Assembly: GCA_010692635.1 (NCBI GenBank) | Contig: JAAHGL010000037.1 | Span: 1 to 50,011, forward strand | Reading direction: 5' to 3' | From: Symploca sp. SIO2C1 | GTDB lineage: Bacteria > Cyanobacteriota > Cyanobacteriia > Cyanobacteriales > Coleofasciculaceae | DNA: 50,011 nt | Part shown: positions 41,203 through 49,204 of the stretch, piece after piece | Numbering within the stretch: position 1 is the first letter of the stretch | Layout: the number at the start of each line of letters is the position of its first letter | Translations under genes and position numbers: made by a program | The notes under the pieces: generated by a model | Told to the model about the DNA's origin: nothing | Databases searched by the model: none | The model's input: only the letters and a program-made list of their open reading frames with translations

Positions 41203-41711
41203 CATTCAATCTAACTGCCTTTAATCAGGATATCTACGACTTGTTGGCTCCCTTAAGGCAAGAGTTACAAGATGCTGAGATTCCTGTAGCAGTCCTACCA
41301 AAGGAGGCTAACGCATACAAAGCCAATGAGGACTCTGGACATATAACCATTGTGTTCAGAGAGTCTGAAAGGTTGGGAGATAGTCGATTATCCACAAAAG
41401 AACAGGAGGTTCAGTTAAGGCTGGAGATTAGAGTCAGTTTAAGCGATCGCTACACCAATGACCCCACTGTCAGTAATGCTGCGATTGAGTGGGTACTAGA
41501 CAGGTTGGTAGGTCTAATTATTGGTCATCGCCCCCCGTTTGCTGAGGCTTATTGGTTCGAGGGGCACACTCTCTATCCCCCTGAGGCTGGTAGATGGGAG
41601 GTTGATGCGAGGTTCTCTTGTATGGCAACTCTAATTCCCCCAGTTGAGCCAGTTCCCTTGGTTGAGGTAATTAAGGCTAGTGGTAGCATTGGCAAAGTTA
41701 ATATTAGTTGA
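41199..41711 (+). CDS. Gp37-like tail protein
   Basis: The protein has 170 residues: FNQDIYDLLAPLRQELQDAE and VQLRLEIRVSLSDRYTNDPT, then GHRPPFAEAYWFEGHTLYPP. This resembles the Gp37/tail terminator group of myoviruses and fits the slot before the morphogenesis protein. Confidence 0.55.
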   Translation: MTFNLTAFNQDIYDLLAPLRQELQDAEIPVAVLPKEANAYKANEDSGHITIVFRESERLGDSRLSTKEQEVQLRLEIRVSLSDRYTNDPTVSNAAIEWVLDRLVGLIIGHRPPFAEAYWFEGHTLYPPEAGRWEVDARFSCMATLIPPVEPVPLVEVIKASGSIGKVNIS

Positions 41712-41771
41712 AAAAGACAACAATAAAACAAGTCATAGAAGACATGGGATGTAAACACTTTTGTGAGTAAA

Positions 41772-42209
41772 ATGGTAGTCAAAATAGAGGTGACAACCAA
41801 AGAGATTGAACGAGCGATCGCGGGTTACAAGAAGCGAGTTAGGGGCTTAGATAATCCTCTAAAAGGTTTTGGCAACTACTATTTGAGTGAAATAAAAAAG
41901 CAATTTCGCACATCTACAGATCCTGAGGGTAATAGATGGGCTAACCTTTTGGCATCAACCTTGGAACAAAAACGACGACAAGGTTACTCTAGTAGTCCTT
42001 TGGTGAAAACTGGAAGTCTAGAAAACTCATTTTCCTATGTGATTGATAGGCGATCTATAACCATTAAATCTAGTTCCCCTATATTGAGATTCCATGAGGA
42101 TGGGACAAAGAAAATGGTTGCTAGACCTGTAATTGGTAAACGTGTTCCTCAAAGGCACAGACAGAAACTATTGAGATTACTTCGTACCTGGGTAAAACGT
42201 CCAAGATGA
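41772..42209 (+). CDS. Virion morphogenesis/tail completion protein
   Basis: The protein has about 145 residues. FRTSTDPEGNRWANLLASTL, then LVKTGSLENSFSYVIDRRSI, RFHEDGTKKMVARPVIG follow the pattern of phage virion morphogenesis proteins (PF05069-like: D-P-D-G-x-W, R-L-T-G, P-x-G). An upstream GTG (41763) is an alternative start. Confidence 0.65.
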   Translation: MVVKIEVTTKEIERAIAGYKKRVRGLDNPLKGFGNYYLSEIKKQFRTSTDPEGNRWANLLASTLEQKRRQGYSSSPLVKTGSLENSFSYVIDRRSITIKSSSPILRFHEDGTKKMVARPVIGKRVPQRHRQKLLRLLRTWVKRPR

Positions 42210-42256
42210 GCACATTAGACATCATTAAATCAAGCCGAAATAAGGAAGAAAGATAA

Positions 42257-43348
42257 ATGGCAACAAACACAGGAGTTATTGTCACCCAAGCTGTGGGAAC
42301 TGGGAGTGCAGTTCTTACGAAAAAACTGTCAGTTGCGATCGCAGGAACAGCCACAGCAGGATCGGCTACGGCAGATTCTGTGTACAAGGTAAAGTCTAGT
42401 GCTGAGGCTGAATCTTTATTCGGGACAATCGCTGATGGGGGAACACTGCCATTAGCTCTTAGTGTTCTACAAAGATATGGTTTGGGCAATATCTATGTCA
42501 TTAAACCCTCAGTTGGTAACGAAGTAGCTGCGTTAGAAGAATTCTCAACCATGCCAGAGATTGCCGCGATCGCTTTTCCTGGTGATGATGGAAATGCTAC
42601 AGCCATTGTTGACAAACTGAAGGAAGTAGCTGACATCATCAAGGCGATCGCGATTGTAGATTTTGATGCCACTGACGCCGTTGCTGATGTTTACACCAAA
42701 CGTGCAGCTGGGGGAGAGTTTGGCAAAGCTGATCCTCGCATTATCTATGTTTTCCCTAGCCTCAAAAATTCAGATGACCCAACCCAAATAGAGCCGCTGT
42801 CATTACACCTCATGGGAGTGATAGCTGGATTGAATAATTACGGAGTTAGTCCACTTAACAAGCCTATCTTAGGTGCTGATGCCGTTAATGATGCCTCAAT
42901 GACTTTCAGCTTTTCGGATCAGAATGCTGATACAGAGAAATTACTTGATCAAGGCATTGTTACTGTTAATCAAAAGATGGACACCAGCCTTGTCCTATGG
43001 GGTGGCAGAAACTCTCTCTACACGGAAGATAGCATCGATGTTTTGACATGGATCAATGCTGTCAGGGCAAGGGATGAAATCACAAAAATGATTGAGGAGC
43101 GATCGCTCAAGTTCCTTTCCAGTGAGAGTGTGATTGCTACTGCAAATCTACTGAGGGAATCTTACGTTAATTGTTTGAGTGCAGAAGCTGCTAAGGGGGC
43201 AATTAAAAGTGATTACAGGGTAACCTTTAACGAAGCGAGTAGCGACTTGAGTAAAGGAATGCTTGACTACTCCATAGAATTTGCTCCTTGGTTACCGATC
43301 GAGTTGATCACAGCTACCGTTAAAATCTCTATCAAGGTAGGAGGTTAA
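42257..43348 (+). CDS. Contractile tail sheath protein
   Basis: The protein has 363 residues. YVIKPSVGNEVAALEEFSTM, SPLNKPILGADAVND, LVLWGGRNSLYTEDSIDVLT and the closing FAPWLPIELITATVKISIK match P2 FI-type tail sheath proteins. It identifies the element as a myovirus type. Confidence 0.85.
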   Translation: MATNTGVIVTQAVGTGSAVLTKKLSVAIAGTATAGSATADSVYKVKSSAEAESLFGTIADGGTLPLALSVLQRYGLGNIYVIKPSVGNEVAALEEFSTMPEIAAIAFPGDDGNATAIVDKLKEVADIIKAIAIVDFDATDAVADVYTKRAAGGEFGKADPRIIYVFPSLKNSDDPTQIEPLSLHLMGVIAGLNNYGVSPLNKPILGADAVNDASMTFSFSDQNADTEKLLDQGIVTVNQKMDTSLVLWGGRNSLYTEDSIDVLTWINAVRARDEITKMIEERSLKFLSSESVIATANLLRESYVNCLSAEAAKGAIKSDYRVTFNEASSDLSKGMLDYSIEFAPWLPIELITATVKISIKVGG

Positions 43349-43351
43349 AAC

Positions 43352-43879
43352 ATGCCAGTATACGAATTAGTCCCTAATGAGCTTCTTGTGGCTAGCTTTC
43401 TGGACTTTGACGGTAATCCCCAGGACGGGAAAGGAATGATCACCCTACTAACCTTACCGGAGATTTTGAGAGAGATTGACTCTGATTCAAGACTGGGTGA
43501 AGCTGGGGCACAGGAAAGATTGCTTGGTTTTCAGGCAATGTCAGCATCGATGACCCTTAAGGGAATTAGTGAAGAACTCGACTTGATGCTAAAAAACACA
43601 ATGGCTCCCAATGGGGCTGTTAATCCTATAACAGTACAGATCGATGGCATAGCCCGCGATCGCTACTCAACAGCTACGGCGGCTATCAAGTATACCCTGA
43701 AGGGAGAGGTGAAAAAATATCCCTTCCATACCAGCTTGGCTCCTAACGAGAAGGCAGAGATGGAATTACAGATGACTGTGTGGGGCTTTGGTCATCAATT
43801 AGGAGCCAATAGCTTCTACTTCGAGCCTCAAGCTCAAAAGTGGGAGGTGAATGGGACAAATCTATGGGTAAGGGGGTAG
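43352..43879 (+). CDS. Major tail tube protein
   Basis: The protein has 175 residues: LLVASFLDFDGNPQDGKGMI, LPEILREIDSDSRLGEAGA, then GEVKKYPFHTSLAPNEKAEM and ELQMTVWGF. It follows the sheath and matches P2 FII-like tube proteins. Three bases separate the two genes. Confidence 0.8.
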   Translation: MPVYELVPNELLVASFLDFDGNPQDGKGMITLLTLPEILREIDSDSRLGEAGAQERLLGFQAMSASMTLKGISEELDLMLKNTMAPNGAVNPITVQIDGIARDRYSTATAAIKYTLKGEVKKYPFHTSLAPNEKAEMELQMTVWGFGHQLGANSFYFEPQAQKWEVNGTNLWVRG

Positions 43880-43914
43880 CGGGTGGGGGAAATGGCGGGG
43901 ACGCGGGGAAGGGA
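43866..43914 (+). other. G-rich run, possible G-quadruplex
   Basis: GGG, GGGGG, GGG and GGGGG are separated by loops of 3, 4 and 1 bases at 43866-43889, overlapping the tail tube stop codon. More G-runs follow to 43914. It could slow ribosomes or polymerase before the chaperone gene. Confidence 0.45.
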
Positions 43915-43919
43915 TAACC

Positions 43920-43934
43920 GTCCATAATGGGAAC
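43920..43934. repeat. Stop-associated palindrome (copy 16)
   Basis: GTCCATAATGGGAAC (one C missing in the left arm) lies 40 bases after the tail tube stop. Confidence 0.75.
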
Positions 43935-43966
43935 GCAAATTTTTGGAAATGAGGAATGAGATAGTT

Positions 43967-44536
43967 ATGGCAAAAAAAGAGAATGGAATGGTTGCAGGAG
44001 AAGCGATTCAGACGCCTAATGAATCTCCTAAAAGGAAAGAAGTTACTATTCAAATAGGCAATCGCTCATTTGTCAAGAAGCCATTGCCAGCTAATACCTA
44101 TTTTGGCTATCAACGTAGACTGACGACTCACAATCAAGAAATTGCTATCCTCTGGCTGATGTATGAAGCCTATGGAATTGGGGAAGAAGAGTTTCAGGGA
44201 TTGAGGTTCAGGGAGAAAGGTAGGCTACAAGCAGCGCTCACAACCATTGAGGCAGAGGTAATTTGTCATGATGATCTACCATTTTCTGAGTCCTCTGATT
44301 TCTCAGTTTTGGGGCATAGGTATACAGAGAAGCCCAACAGTGGAGATTATTACACCAAGTTTGTCCAGCAATCCAATCAAGGAGCGATCGCCTACAAAGA
44401 GGCAATTCAAAGTCTGTTTCTCATTGATGGCAGGGCGATAGAGGATAAGGATTTTAGTGAGCCAGAGGGAATAGGGTATGGGGGAGCTGTAGCGCTGATG
44501 AACTGGATAAATTTTATATTCTCCCAAACCCTATAG
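43967..44536 (+). CDS. Tail assembly chaperone (G/E type)
   Basis: The protein has about 189 residues, between the tail tube and tape measure genes, the usual slot for the chaperone. It has EVTIQIGNRSFVKKPLPANT early and a helical end MNWINFIFSQTL. ATG 43967 is chosen; TTG/ATG starts up to 24 bases earlier exist. A -1 frameshift site lies near the end. Confidence 0.65.
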   Translation: MAKKENGMVAGEAIQTPNESPKRKEVTIQIGNRSFVKKPLPANTYFGYQRRLTTHNQEIAILWLMYEAYGIGEEEFQGLRFREKGRLQAALTTIEAEVICHDDLPFSESSDFSVLGHRYTEKPNSGDYYTKFVQQSNQGAIAYKEAIQSLFLIDGRAIEDKDFSEPEGIGYGGAVALMNWINFIFSQTL

Positions 44537-44676
44537 ATTTGATGTTTATCCTCAAATACATGGGTTGGGGACTAAGGGAGTTGTTGGGGATAGGGAAAAT
44601 GAGGGATGTTGAGTTTTGGGTTAAACAGGCGATCGCGTTAATGAAAGAGGAGCAAAGACAGAGTGGCAATCACTGA
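44509..44676 (+). CDS. -1 frameshift extension of the tail chaperone
   Basis: Codons ATA-AAT-TTT place A-AAT-TTT (44509-44515) in the correct phase for a -1 slip (X-XXY-YYZ). The -1 frame is open and reads KFYILPNPIDLMFILKYMGW, then GLRELLGIGKMRDVEFWVKQ, ending at TGA 44674-44676, inside the next gene's start. This is the layout of the G/GT (P2 E/E') chaperone pair. ATG 44542 could also start the small frame independently. Confidence 0.6.
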   Translation, partial: KFYILPNPIDLMFILKYMGWGLRELLGIGKMRDVEFWVKQAIALMKEEQRQSGNH

Positions 44677-46915
44677 AACCATTAAATTCTTAGCTGACAT
44701 CGGTAACGCGATTGGCGGGTTTGATAAGCTGCAAAATAGGGCACAAGCTCTGAGTGGAAGATTGAGCAGTATTGGTGGTGCGGCTGTAGGAGCAGGAACT
44801 GCGATCGCGGCTCCGATTGCAGCTGGCTTTGGAGCAGTCCTCAAAGTCTCCAGTGACTTTGAGTCTCAAATGAACCAAGTTAAGGCTGTTAGTGGGGCTA
44901 CTGGTGCTGAATTTGAGAAGCTACGCAACCAAGCAAAGGAGCTTGGCAGTACTACAGCATTTAGTGCTAAGCAAGCGGCTCAAGCCCAAGGATTCTTAGC
45001 AATGGCAGGGTTTAATACCAATGAAGTGTTCCAGGCTCTCCCCAGTACTCTAGATTTGGCGATCGCTGGACAGACGGGATTAGCCGGGGCAGCTGATATT
45101 GCCTCTAATGTTTTGACTGGCTTCCAGTTTGAAGCTAAAGACCTAGGGAGAGTCAATGATGTCCTTGCTCAAACTGCCTCCTCTGCAAACACCAACATTT
45201 CCCAGCTGGGGACTGCTTTTTCTTACGCTGGCCCGATCGCTAAAACAGCTGGTATTGGTTTTGAAGAAACTGCTGCATTGATTGGTAAGTTGTCAGATGC
45301 TGGACTGCAAGGGGAGAAAGCAGGAACTAGCTTAAGAGGCGCAATCTCCTCATTGCTCAAACCTTCAGCTGATGCCAGGGGAGCATTGGCTAGGTTGGGA
45401 GTTCAAACTGATGCCGGTAATGGGCAGCTTAGATCAATGACCAGCATTATCGGGGACTTGGGTAATGCAGGTGCAACAACAGCGGACTTAATAACCATCT
45501 TTGGTAGAGAAGCCGGGACAGGTATGGCAGCTTTATTAGGTCAAGGTAGTGACGCGATCGCGGATCTGGAAAGCAAGCTGATAAACTCTGGTGGTGCTGC
45601 TAGTCAAATGGCAGATATTATGAGTTCTGGGTTGCAACCGGAACTTAAGGGACTGGCTTCTGCATTTGAGGGATTGGCATTGGCGATCGCTGATACAGGT
45701 ATCCTGGATTTGGCAGCTAGAGGTGTTGCCGCTGTTACCTCAGCAGTGAGGTGGATATCTCAACTACCTCAACCAGTTCTACTAGCAGGGACTGTGATTG
45801 TAGGTCTAACTGGAGCAATAGGAGGGTTACTGGTAGTTGGTGGAACTTTAGCAATTGCAGTTAGTAGTGCTATCACAGCTTTTGCTGCCTTGGCTCCGGT
45901 TGTTGCCGGTGCTGGAGTAGCCATAGGGGCGATCTCAGCTCCGATTGCTTTGGGAGTAGCTGCCTTGGCATCTATTGGGGTAGTAGCTTATCAGGTAATT
46001 ACCAATTGGGAAGCGCTCAAAGATACCACTGCCGCTGTTTTTGGTGCGATGAAAGCTACTATCACCAGCTGGGTAACGGAAGCTAGATTTAGGTTCGTTC
46101 AAGTTAAACAGTTTGTCACCTCTACTTTTGGAGGGATAGTAGAAACCGTGCGATCGCGAGTAGGAGAAGTTGTTTCCCAGGCTCGTAATATGGGGTCTCA
46201 AGTAATTGCAGCAGTTCAAGCTCTACCAAGTCAAGCCCTGGCAGCTGGGCGATCGCTAGTCAGTAACTTTTCTCAAGGCATTATTGCCGCTGCTAATGCC
46301 CCTATTGAAGCCGTCCAAAATATGGTTACTCGTATTCGTGGTTTGTTGCCATCATCTCCTGCTAAATGGGGGGCATTAAGTGATATTGATACTGTAGGAT
46401 ACGGAATGATGGACACCATTGCCAGTTCCCTAAGGCAAGCTGCTCCTCTGGCTATCAATGCAGCGGGTCAAGCAATGGAAGGAATTGGCAGCAAGATTGA
46501 TCAGGCAATCGCTAACCTTAATGCTGGTCAACTTACTTTATTTGAAGATGGCAGCTTCAAGATAGGTGGCGTTAAGGCTGCTGATTTAGGACTAAACACA
46601 GTCAAAATTGATCCTTCTTTATTTGGTGGGAATGTTCCTTATAGCGGGGGACTAACAAGACAGCAGGCAACATCGCAAATTATGGAAGATTTAAAAGGCT
46701 TAAAAGCTTCCCTTATGCCTTCTGGTAGGACTGGTAATGTTGATTTTGCCCATAGCAGTGGAGGGGATACCATTATTGAGTATAAACCCACTATTAGCAT
46801 TAACTCATCAGCCGACCCCCAAGCCATAATTAATGCCTTAGAGACCAGAGATGAACAATTCCTTGACTTAATCGAAAGAGTAACTGGTAGGCGATCGCGC
46901 ACAAGTTTTACTTAG
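44663..46915 (+). CDS. Tail tape measure protein
   Basis: The protein has 750 residues with a GTG start. ATGAEFEKLRNQAKELGSTT and AFSAKQAAQAQGFLAMAGF, then NVLTGFQFEAKDLG and AGLQGEKAGTSLRGAISSLL match the TIGR01760 tape-measure core. Hydrophobic segments follow (about 370-450). At about 1.5 Å per residue a tail of roughly 110 nm is expected. Confidence 0.9.
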   Translation: MAITETIKFLADIGNAIGGFDKLQNRAQALSGRLSSIGGAAVGAGTAIAAPIAAGFGAVLKVSSDFESQMNQVKAVSGATGAEFEKLRNQAKELGSTTAFSAKQAAQAQGFLAMAGFNTNEVFQALPSTLDLAIAGQTGLAGAADIASNVLTGFQFEAKDLGRVNDVLAQTASSANTNISQLGTAFSYAGPIAKTAGIGFEETAALIGKLSDAGLQGEKAGTSLRGAISSLLKPSADARGALARLGVQTDAGNGQLRSMTSIIGDLGNAGATTADLITIFGREAGTGMAALLGQGSDAIADLESKLINSGGAASQMADIMSSGLQPELKGLASAFEGLALAIADTGILDLAARGVAAVTSAVRWISQLPQPVLLAGTVIVGLTGAIGGLLVVGGTLAIAVSSAITAFAALAPVVAGAGVAIGAISAPIALGVAALASIGVVAYQVITNWEALKDTTAAVFGAMKATITSWVTEARFRFVQVKQFVTSTFGGIVETVRSRVGEVVSQARNMGSQVIAAVQALPSQALAAGRSLVSNFSQGIIAAANAPIEAVQNMVTRIRGLLPSSPAKWGALSDIDTVGYGMMDTIASSLRQAAPLAINAAGQAMEGIGSKIDQAIANLNAGQLTLFEDGSFKIGGVKAADLGLNTVKIDPSLFGGNVPYSGGLTRQQATSQIMEDLKGLKASLMPSGRTGNVDFAHSSGGDTIIEYKPTISINSSADPQAIINALETRDEQFLDLIERVTGRRSRTSFT

Positions 46916-46924
46916 TATTTTATT

Positions 46925-46940
46925 GTCCCATAATGGGAAC
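46925..46940. repeat. Stop-associated palindrome (copy 17)
   Basis: GTCCCATAATGGGAAC lies 9 bases after the tape measure stop and 12 bases before the next ATG. Confidence 0.85.
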
Positions 46941-46952
46941 GGAACACCAACG

Positions 46953-47357
46953 ATGACAATACTGGTTACATTATCAAACGGGACAGATACCTTTGGGTTT
47001 AGAGATTCTCAAATTCTTGCCATTTCTACTAGCCAACAAAGGGCAGTAGCAGAATTGAGACCAATCAAAGGCAAAGCGCGATCGCAGCTACTAGGATACA
47101 ATCTCAAAAAAGCTTCGATTAGGGCTAGGTTTCATCGTGACGACTTTTCTTCACCTCCTACATCCCCTGACAATCAACTAGCTGGGTTGCAATTTCTTTA
47201 TGATATGGAAGCTGGTGTGTTTGATCTAAAAATAGACACAAAGTTGATAGGAACATTCGTTTTTGAGTCCCTAGATATTACCTATGTCTTGATGAACGGT
47301 TCTACTACAGTGTCGGCAGAGGCAAAGATTGAATTAGTCGAGCATCATATTGGTTAG
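46953..47357 (+). CDS. gpU-like tail protein
   Basis: From ATG 46953 the protein has 134 residues: FGFRDSQILAISTSQQRAVA, then LLGYNLKKASIRARFHRDDF and a long beta-rich end. It lies after the tape measure and resembles P2 gpU. A TTG at 46923 would translate the palindrome and is rejected. Confidence 0.55.
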   Translation: MTILVTLSNGTDTFGFRDSQILAISTSQQRAVAELRPIKGKARSQLLGYNLKKASIRARFHRDDFSSPPTSPDNQLAGLQFLYDMEAGVFDLKIDTKLIGTFVFESLDITYVLMNGSTTVSAEAKIELVEHHIG

Positions 47358-47424
47358 CAACAGTGAGTAATGAGTAATGAGGGTCGAAACTTTGGTCAAA
47401 TCCTTTTTCCTTCTACCTCCTGTT

Positions 47425-47451
47425 CCCCTCCTTGGAGGGGTTAGGGGTGGG
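47425..47451. repeat. CCCCTCC/GGAGGGG dispersed repeat
   Basis: CCCCTCCTTGGAGGGG followed by TTAGGGGTGGG is a common cyanobacterial dispersed repeat. It sits in the gap before the gpD-like gene, which is an unusual place within a tail operon. Confidence 0.65.
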
Positions 47452-47502
47452 TTCTGCCTCCTGCTGAAAGCCACTGTAAATTTCACCTCACCCTTAGCAA
47501 CA

Positions 47503-48513
47503 ATGCCCTTACGTCCTTATTTATCAATCGTTTATAATACAACTAATTTAGATATCTCTGGTTTTATCAGGAGTTTTGTTCTTGATATTTCAATAACTCA
47601 AAAGTTGACGGATTCAGCTACATCACTGGCTGTCAAAATCAGAGATGATGAGATGAAGTTTCAGCAAGACCCTACATTCAATGGCATTGGTGACAGTATT
47701 GACATTGAACTGTTTTATGAGAACAGTGAGAATGATCGGAAATTGTCTCCAGGTCGTTTCTATCTGGACAGGTTAGAACTGTCTTCCCCTCCTGACGTGA
47801 TCAATTTGCAAGCAGTGAATAGACCCCTCAATAAGAGTTTGAGGACAAAGAAGACCAGAACTTTTAGCAATACTAACCTGGCTGGAATAGTATCAGCGAT
47901 CGCGATAGAACACAATCTTGGTCTGAGTGGCATTAGAGAGACTGTTAATTTCAGTAATTGGGAGCAAAAGGATAAAAGTGATTTAACATTCCTCATGGAC
48001 TTAGCAAAGGACTTTGATCACGTCTTTAATTTTGACTCTCAAGGTAGAATCTTCTTTCAATCCTGGGAATCAATTGATAATGCCAATACTGTTAGAACAT
48101 TTGACAAAGAGAATATTCTGGATAAGCCAAAGCTAAGGTTTACTCAAAGTGATAGCGGGACTTATCGGACTTTTGATGCTCCTTATGGTACGGAAGATCA
48201 GACAGCTGCTCTAATTGACAACTTTGTGTTTTCAACTGACAGGCTAAGGGGTTCGTTGAACTATGAAACCTATGAGCAAGCCAGATTGGGCGCTAGAGCT
48301 TTATGGAGACGTTCTAATGGATCTAGTAGACTGGTAGAGTTTACAGTAGAAGGGGACGGCTTGATTAAGTTGGGGGACAACTTTAGATTAAATGGATATG
48401 GAACATTTAGTGGTAGATATCAAATTCAAAAGCTGCGAAATTCTTTAACTAATGATGGTTGGAGAACTGAAATAAAAGGTAGAAGTTTATATGAAGAATC
48501 TCCGGACATCTAG
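47503..48513 (+). CDS. gpD-like late control / baseplate hub protein
   Basis: From ATG 47503 the protein has 336 residues: SFVLDISITQKLTDSATSLA, then RFYLDRLELSSPPDVINLQA, LAGIVSAIAIEHNLG, WEQKDKSDLTFLMDLAKDF and the closing GRSLYE. This is the phage late control D / hub fold. A frame from 47377 would read repeat DNA and is rejected. It is the last plus-strand structural gene. Confidence 0.8.
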   Translation: MPLRPYLSIVYNTTNLDISGFIRSFVLDISITQKLTDSATSLAVKIRDDEMKFQQDPTFNGIGDSIDIELFYENSENDRKLSPGRFYLDRLELSSPPDVINLQAVNRPLNKSLRTKKTRTFSNTNLAGIVSAIAIEHNLGLSGIRETVNFSNWEQKDKSDLTFLMDLAKDFDHVFNFDSQGRIFFQSWESIDNANTVRTFDKENILDKPKLRFTQSDSGTYRTFDAPYGTEDQTAALIDNFVFSTDRLRGSLNYETYEQARLGARALWRRSNGSSRLVEFTVEGDGLIKLGDNFRLNGYGTFSGRYQIQKLRNSLTNDGWRTEIKGRSLYEESPDI

Positions 48514-48553
48514 AAGAAGTCGGGGATCTACTATTCCTCTCTAAATGTATTCC

Positions 48554-48587
48554 AATTCTAAATTCTAAATTCTAAATTCTAAATTCT
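48554..48587. repeat. AATTCTA heptanucleotide tandem repeat
   Basis: Nearly five copies of AATTCTA. A host-type short tandem repeat in the 691-base non-coding stretch 48514-49204. Confidence 0.85.
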
Positions 48588-48598
48588 TTAGAGTATCG

Positions 48599-48660
48599 TA
48601 GGGGCGGGTTTAGGGATAACCTATCCCATTTGACCCAAATATTGATATCAAAACCCGCCC
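48599..48660. repeat. MITE-like element, copy A
   Basis: Ends TAGGGGCGGGTTT and AAACCCGCCC form an inverted pair. The internal ACCCAAATATTGATATCAAA is shared with copy B. Confidence 0.6.
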
Positions 48661-48724
48661 AATATCTTCCCGGTTAGTACAACCAATTCCCCAAATTCCC
48701 AGTTTTTGATTCCCAAGTTATCGT

Positions 48725-48808
48725 TAGGGCGGGTTTTGTATTAAAGTTGTCGCCAAATGCGATAACTTAAGCTATTTAACCCGAATATTGGAATCAAAAC
48801 TCGCCCTA
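48725..48808. repeat. MITE-like element, copy B
   Basis: TAGGGCGGGTTTT and AAAACTCGCCCTA ends, with an internal segment similar to copy A. It supports a dispersed family. Confidence 0.6.
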
Positions 48809-48877
48809 CCGCAGCCATGCGATTGCTTACAGCACCAGCGAAGCTGATCCCTTAATTCCATCTTTCCCAGGTTCTCA

Positions 48878-48943
48878 AGCTCCCCGACTTCTTGGTTGCA
48901 ACCGTGATTAACTCGATAAACCGATAGAAGAAGTCGGGGAGCT
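48878..48943. repeat. Inverted repeat element AGCTCCCCGACTTCTT
   Basis: The 16-base ends are exact inverse copies (48878-48893 and 48928-48943), 34 bases apart. A related single copy (AGAAGTCGGGGATC) lies at about 48515-48528. Confidence 0.7.
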
Positions 48944-48987
48944 ACTGTGCGATCGCTTACATTTGTTCTACTATGGGGTGCATTGTT

Positions 48988-49026
48988 GATCCCCCTAAAT
49001 CCCCCTTCAAAAGGGGGACTTTGATC
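48988..49026. repeat. CCCCCTAAATCCCCC-type repeat
   Basis: ATCCCCCTAAATCCCCC followed by AAAGGGGGACTTTGATC is a well-known dispersed cyanobacterial repeat with a hairpin. The rest of 48514-49204 shows no gene. Confidence 0.7.
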
Positions 49027-49204
49027 TGCTGTACTTTTCTCAATAGGTTGGTTGTTTTTGTTGTGATTTTTTGTTACTATTACGGATAATGGAAAATGTG
49101 TGTGCCTGTGGATAAGATAAAACCCTTAATATCTTGAAGGCATAAGCACAAACTAGCAGGCGATAAAGCAAAGTTCCACAGTATCAATTTTCAATTTTCA
49201 ATTC

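Noticed and set aside
41388-41396. TTATCCACA, a perfect DnaA box
   Set aside because: Single copy inside the Gp37-like coding region; one 9-mer is expected by chance in 50 kb.
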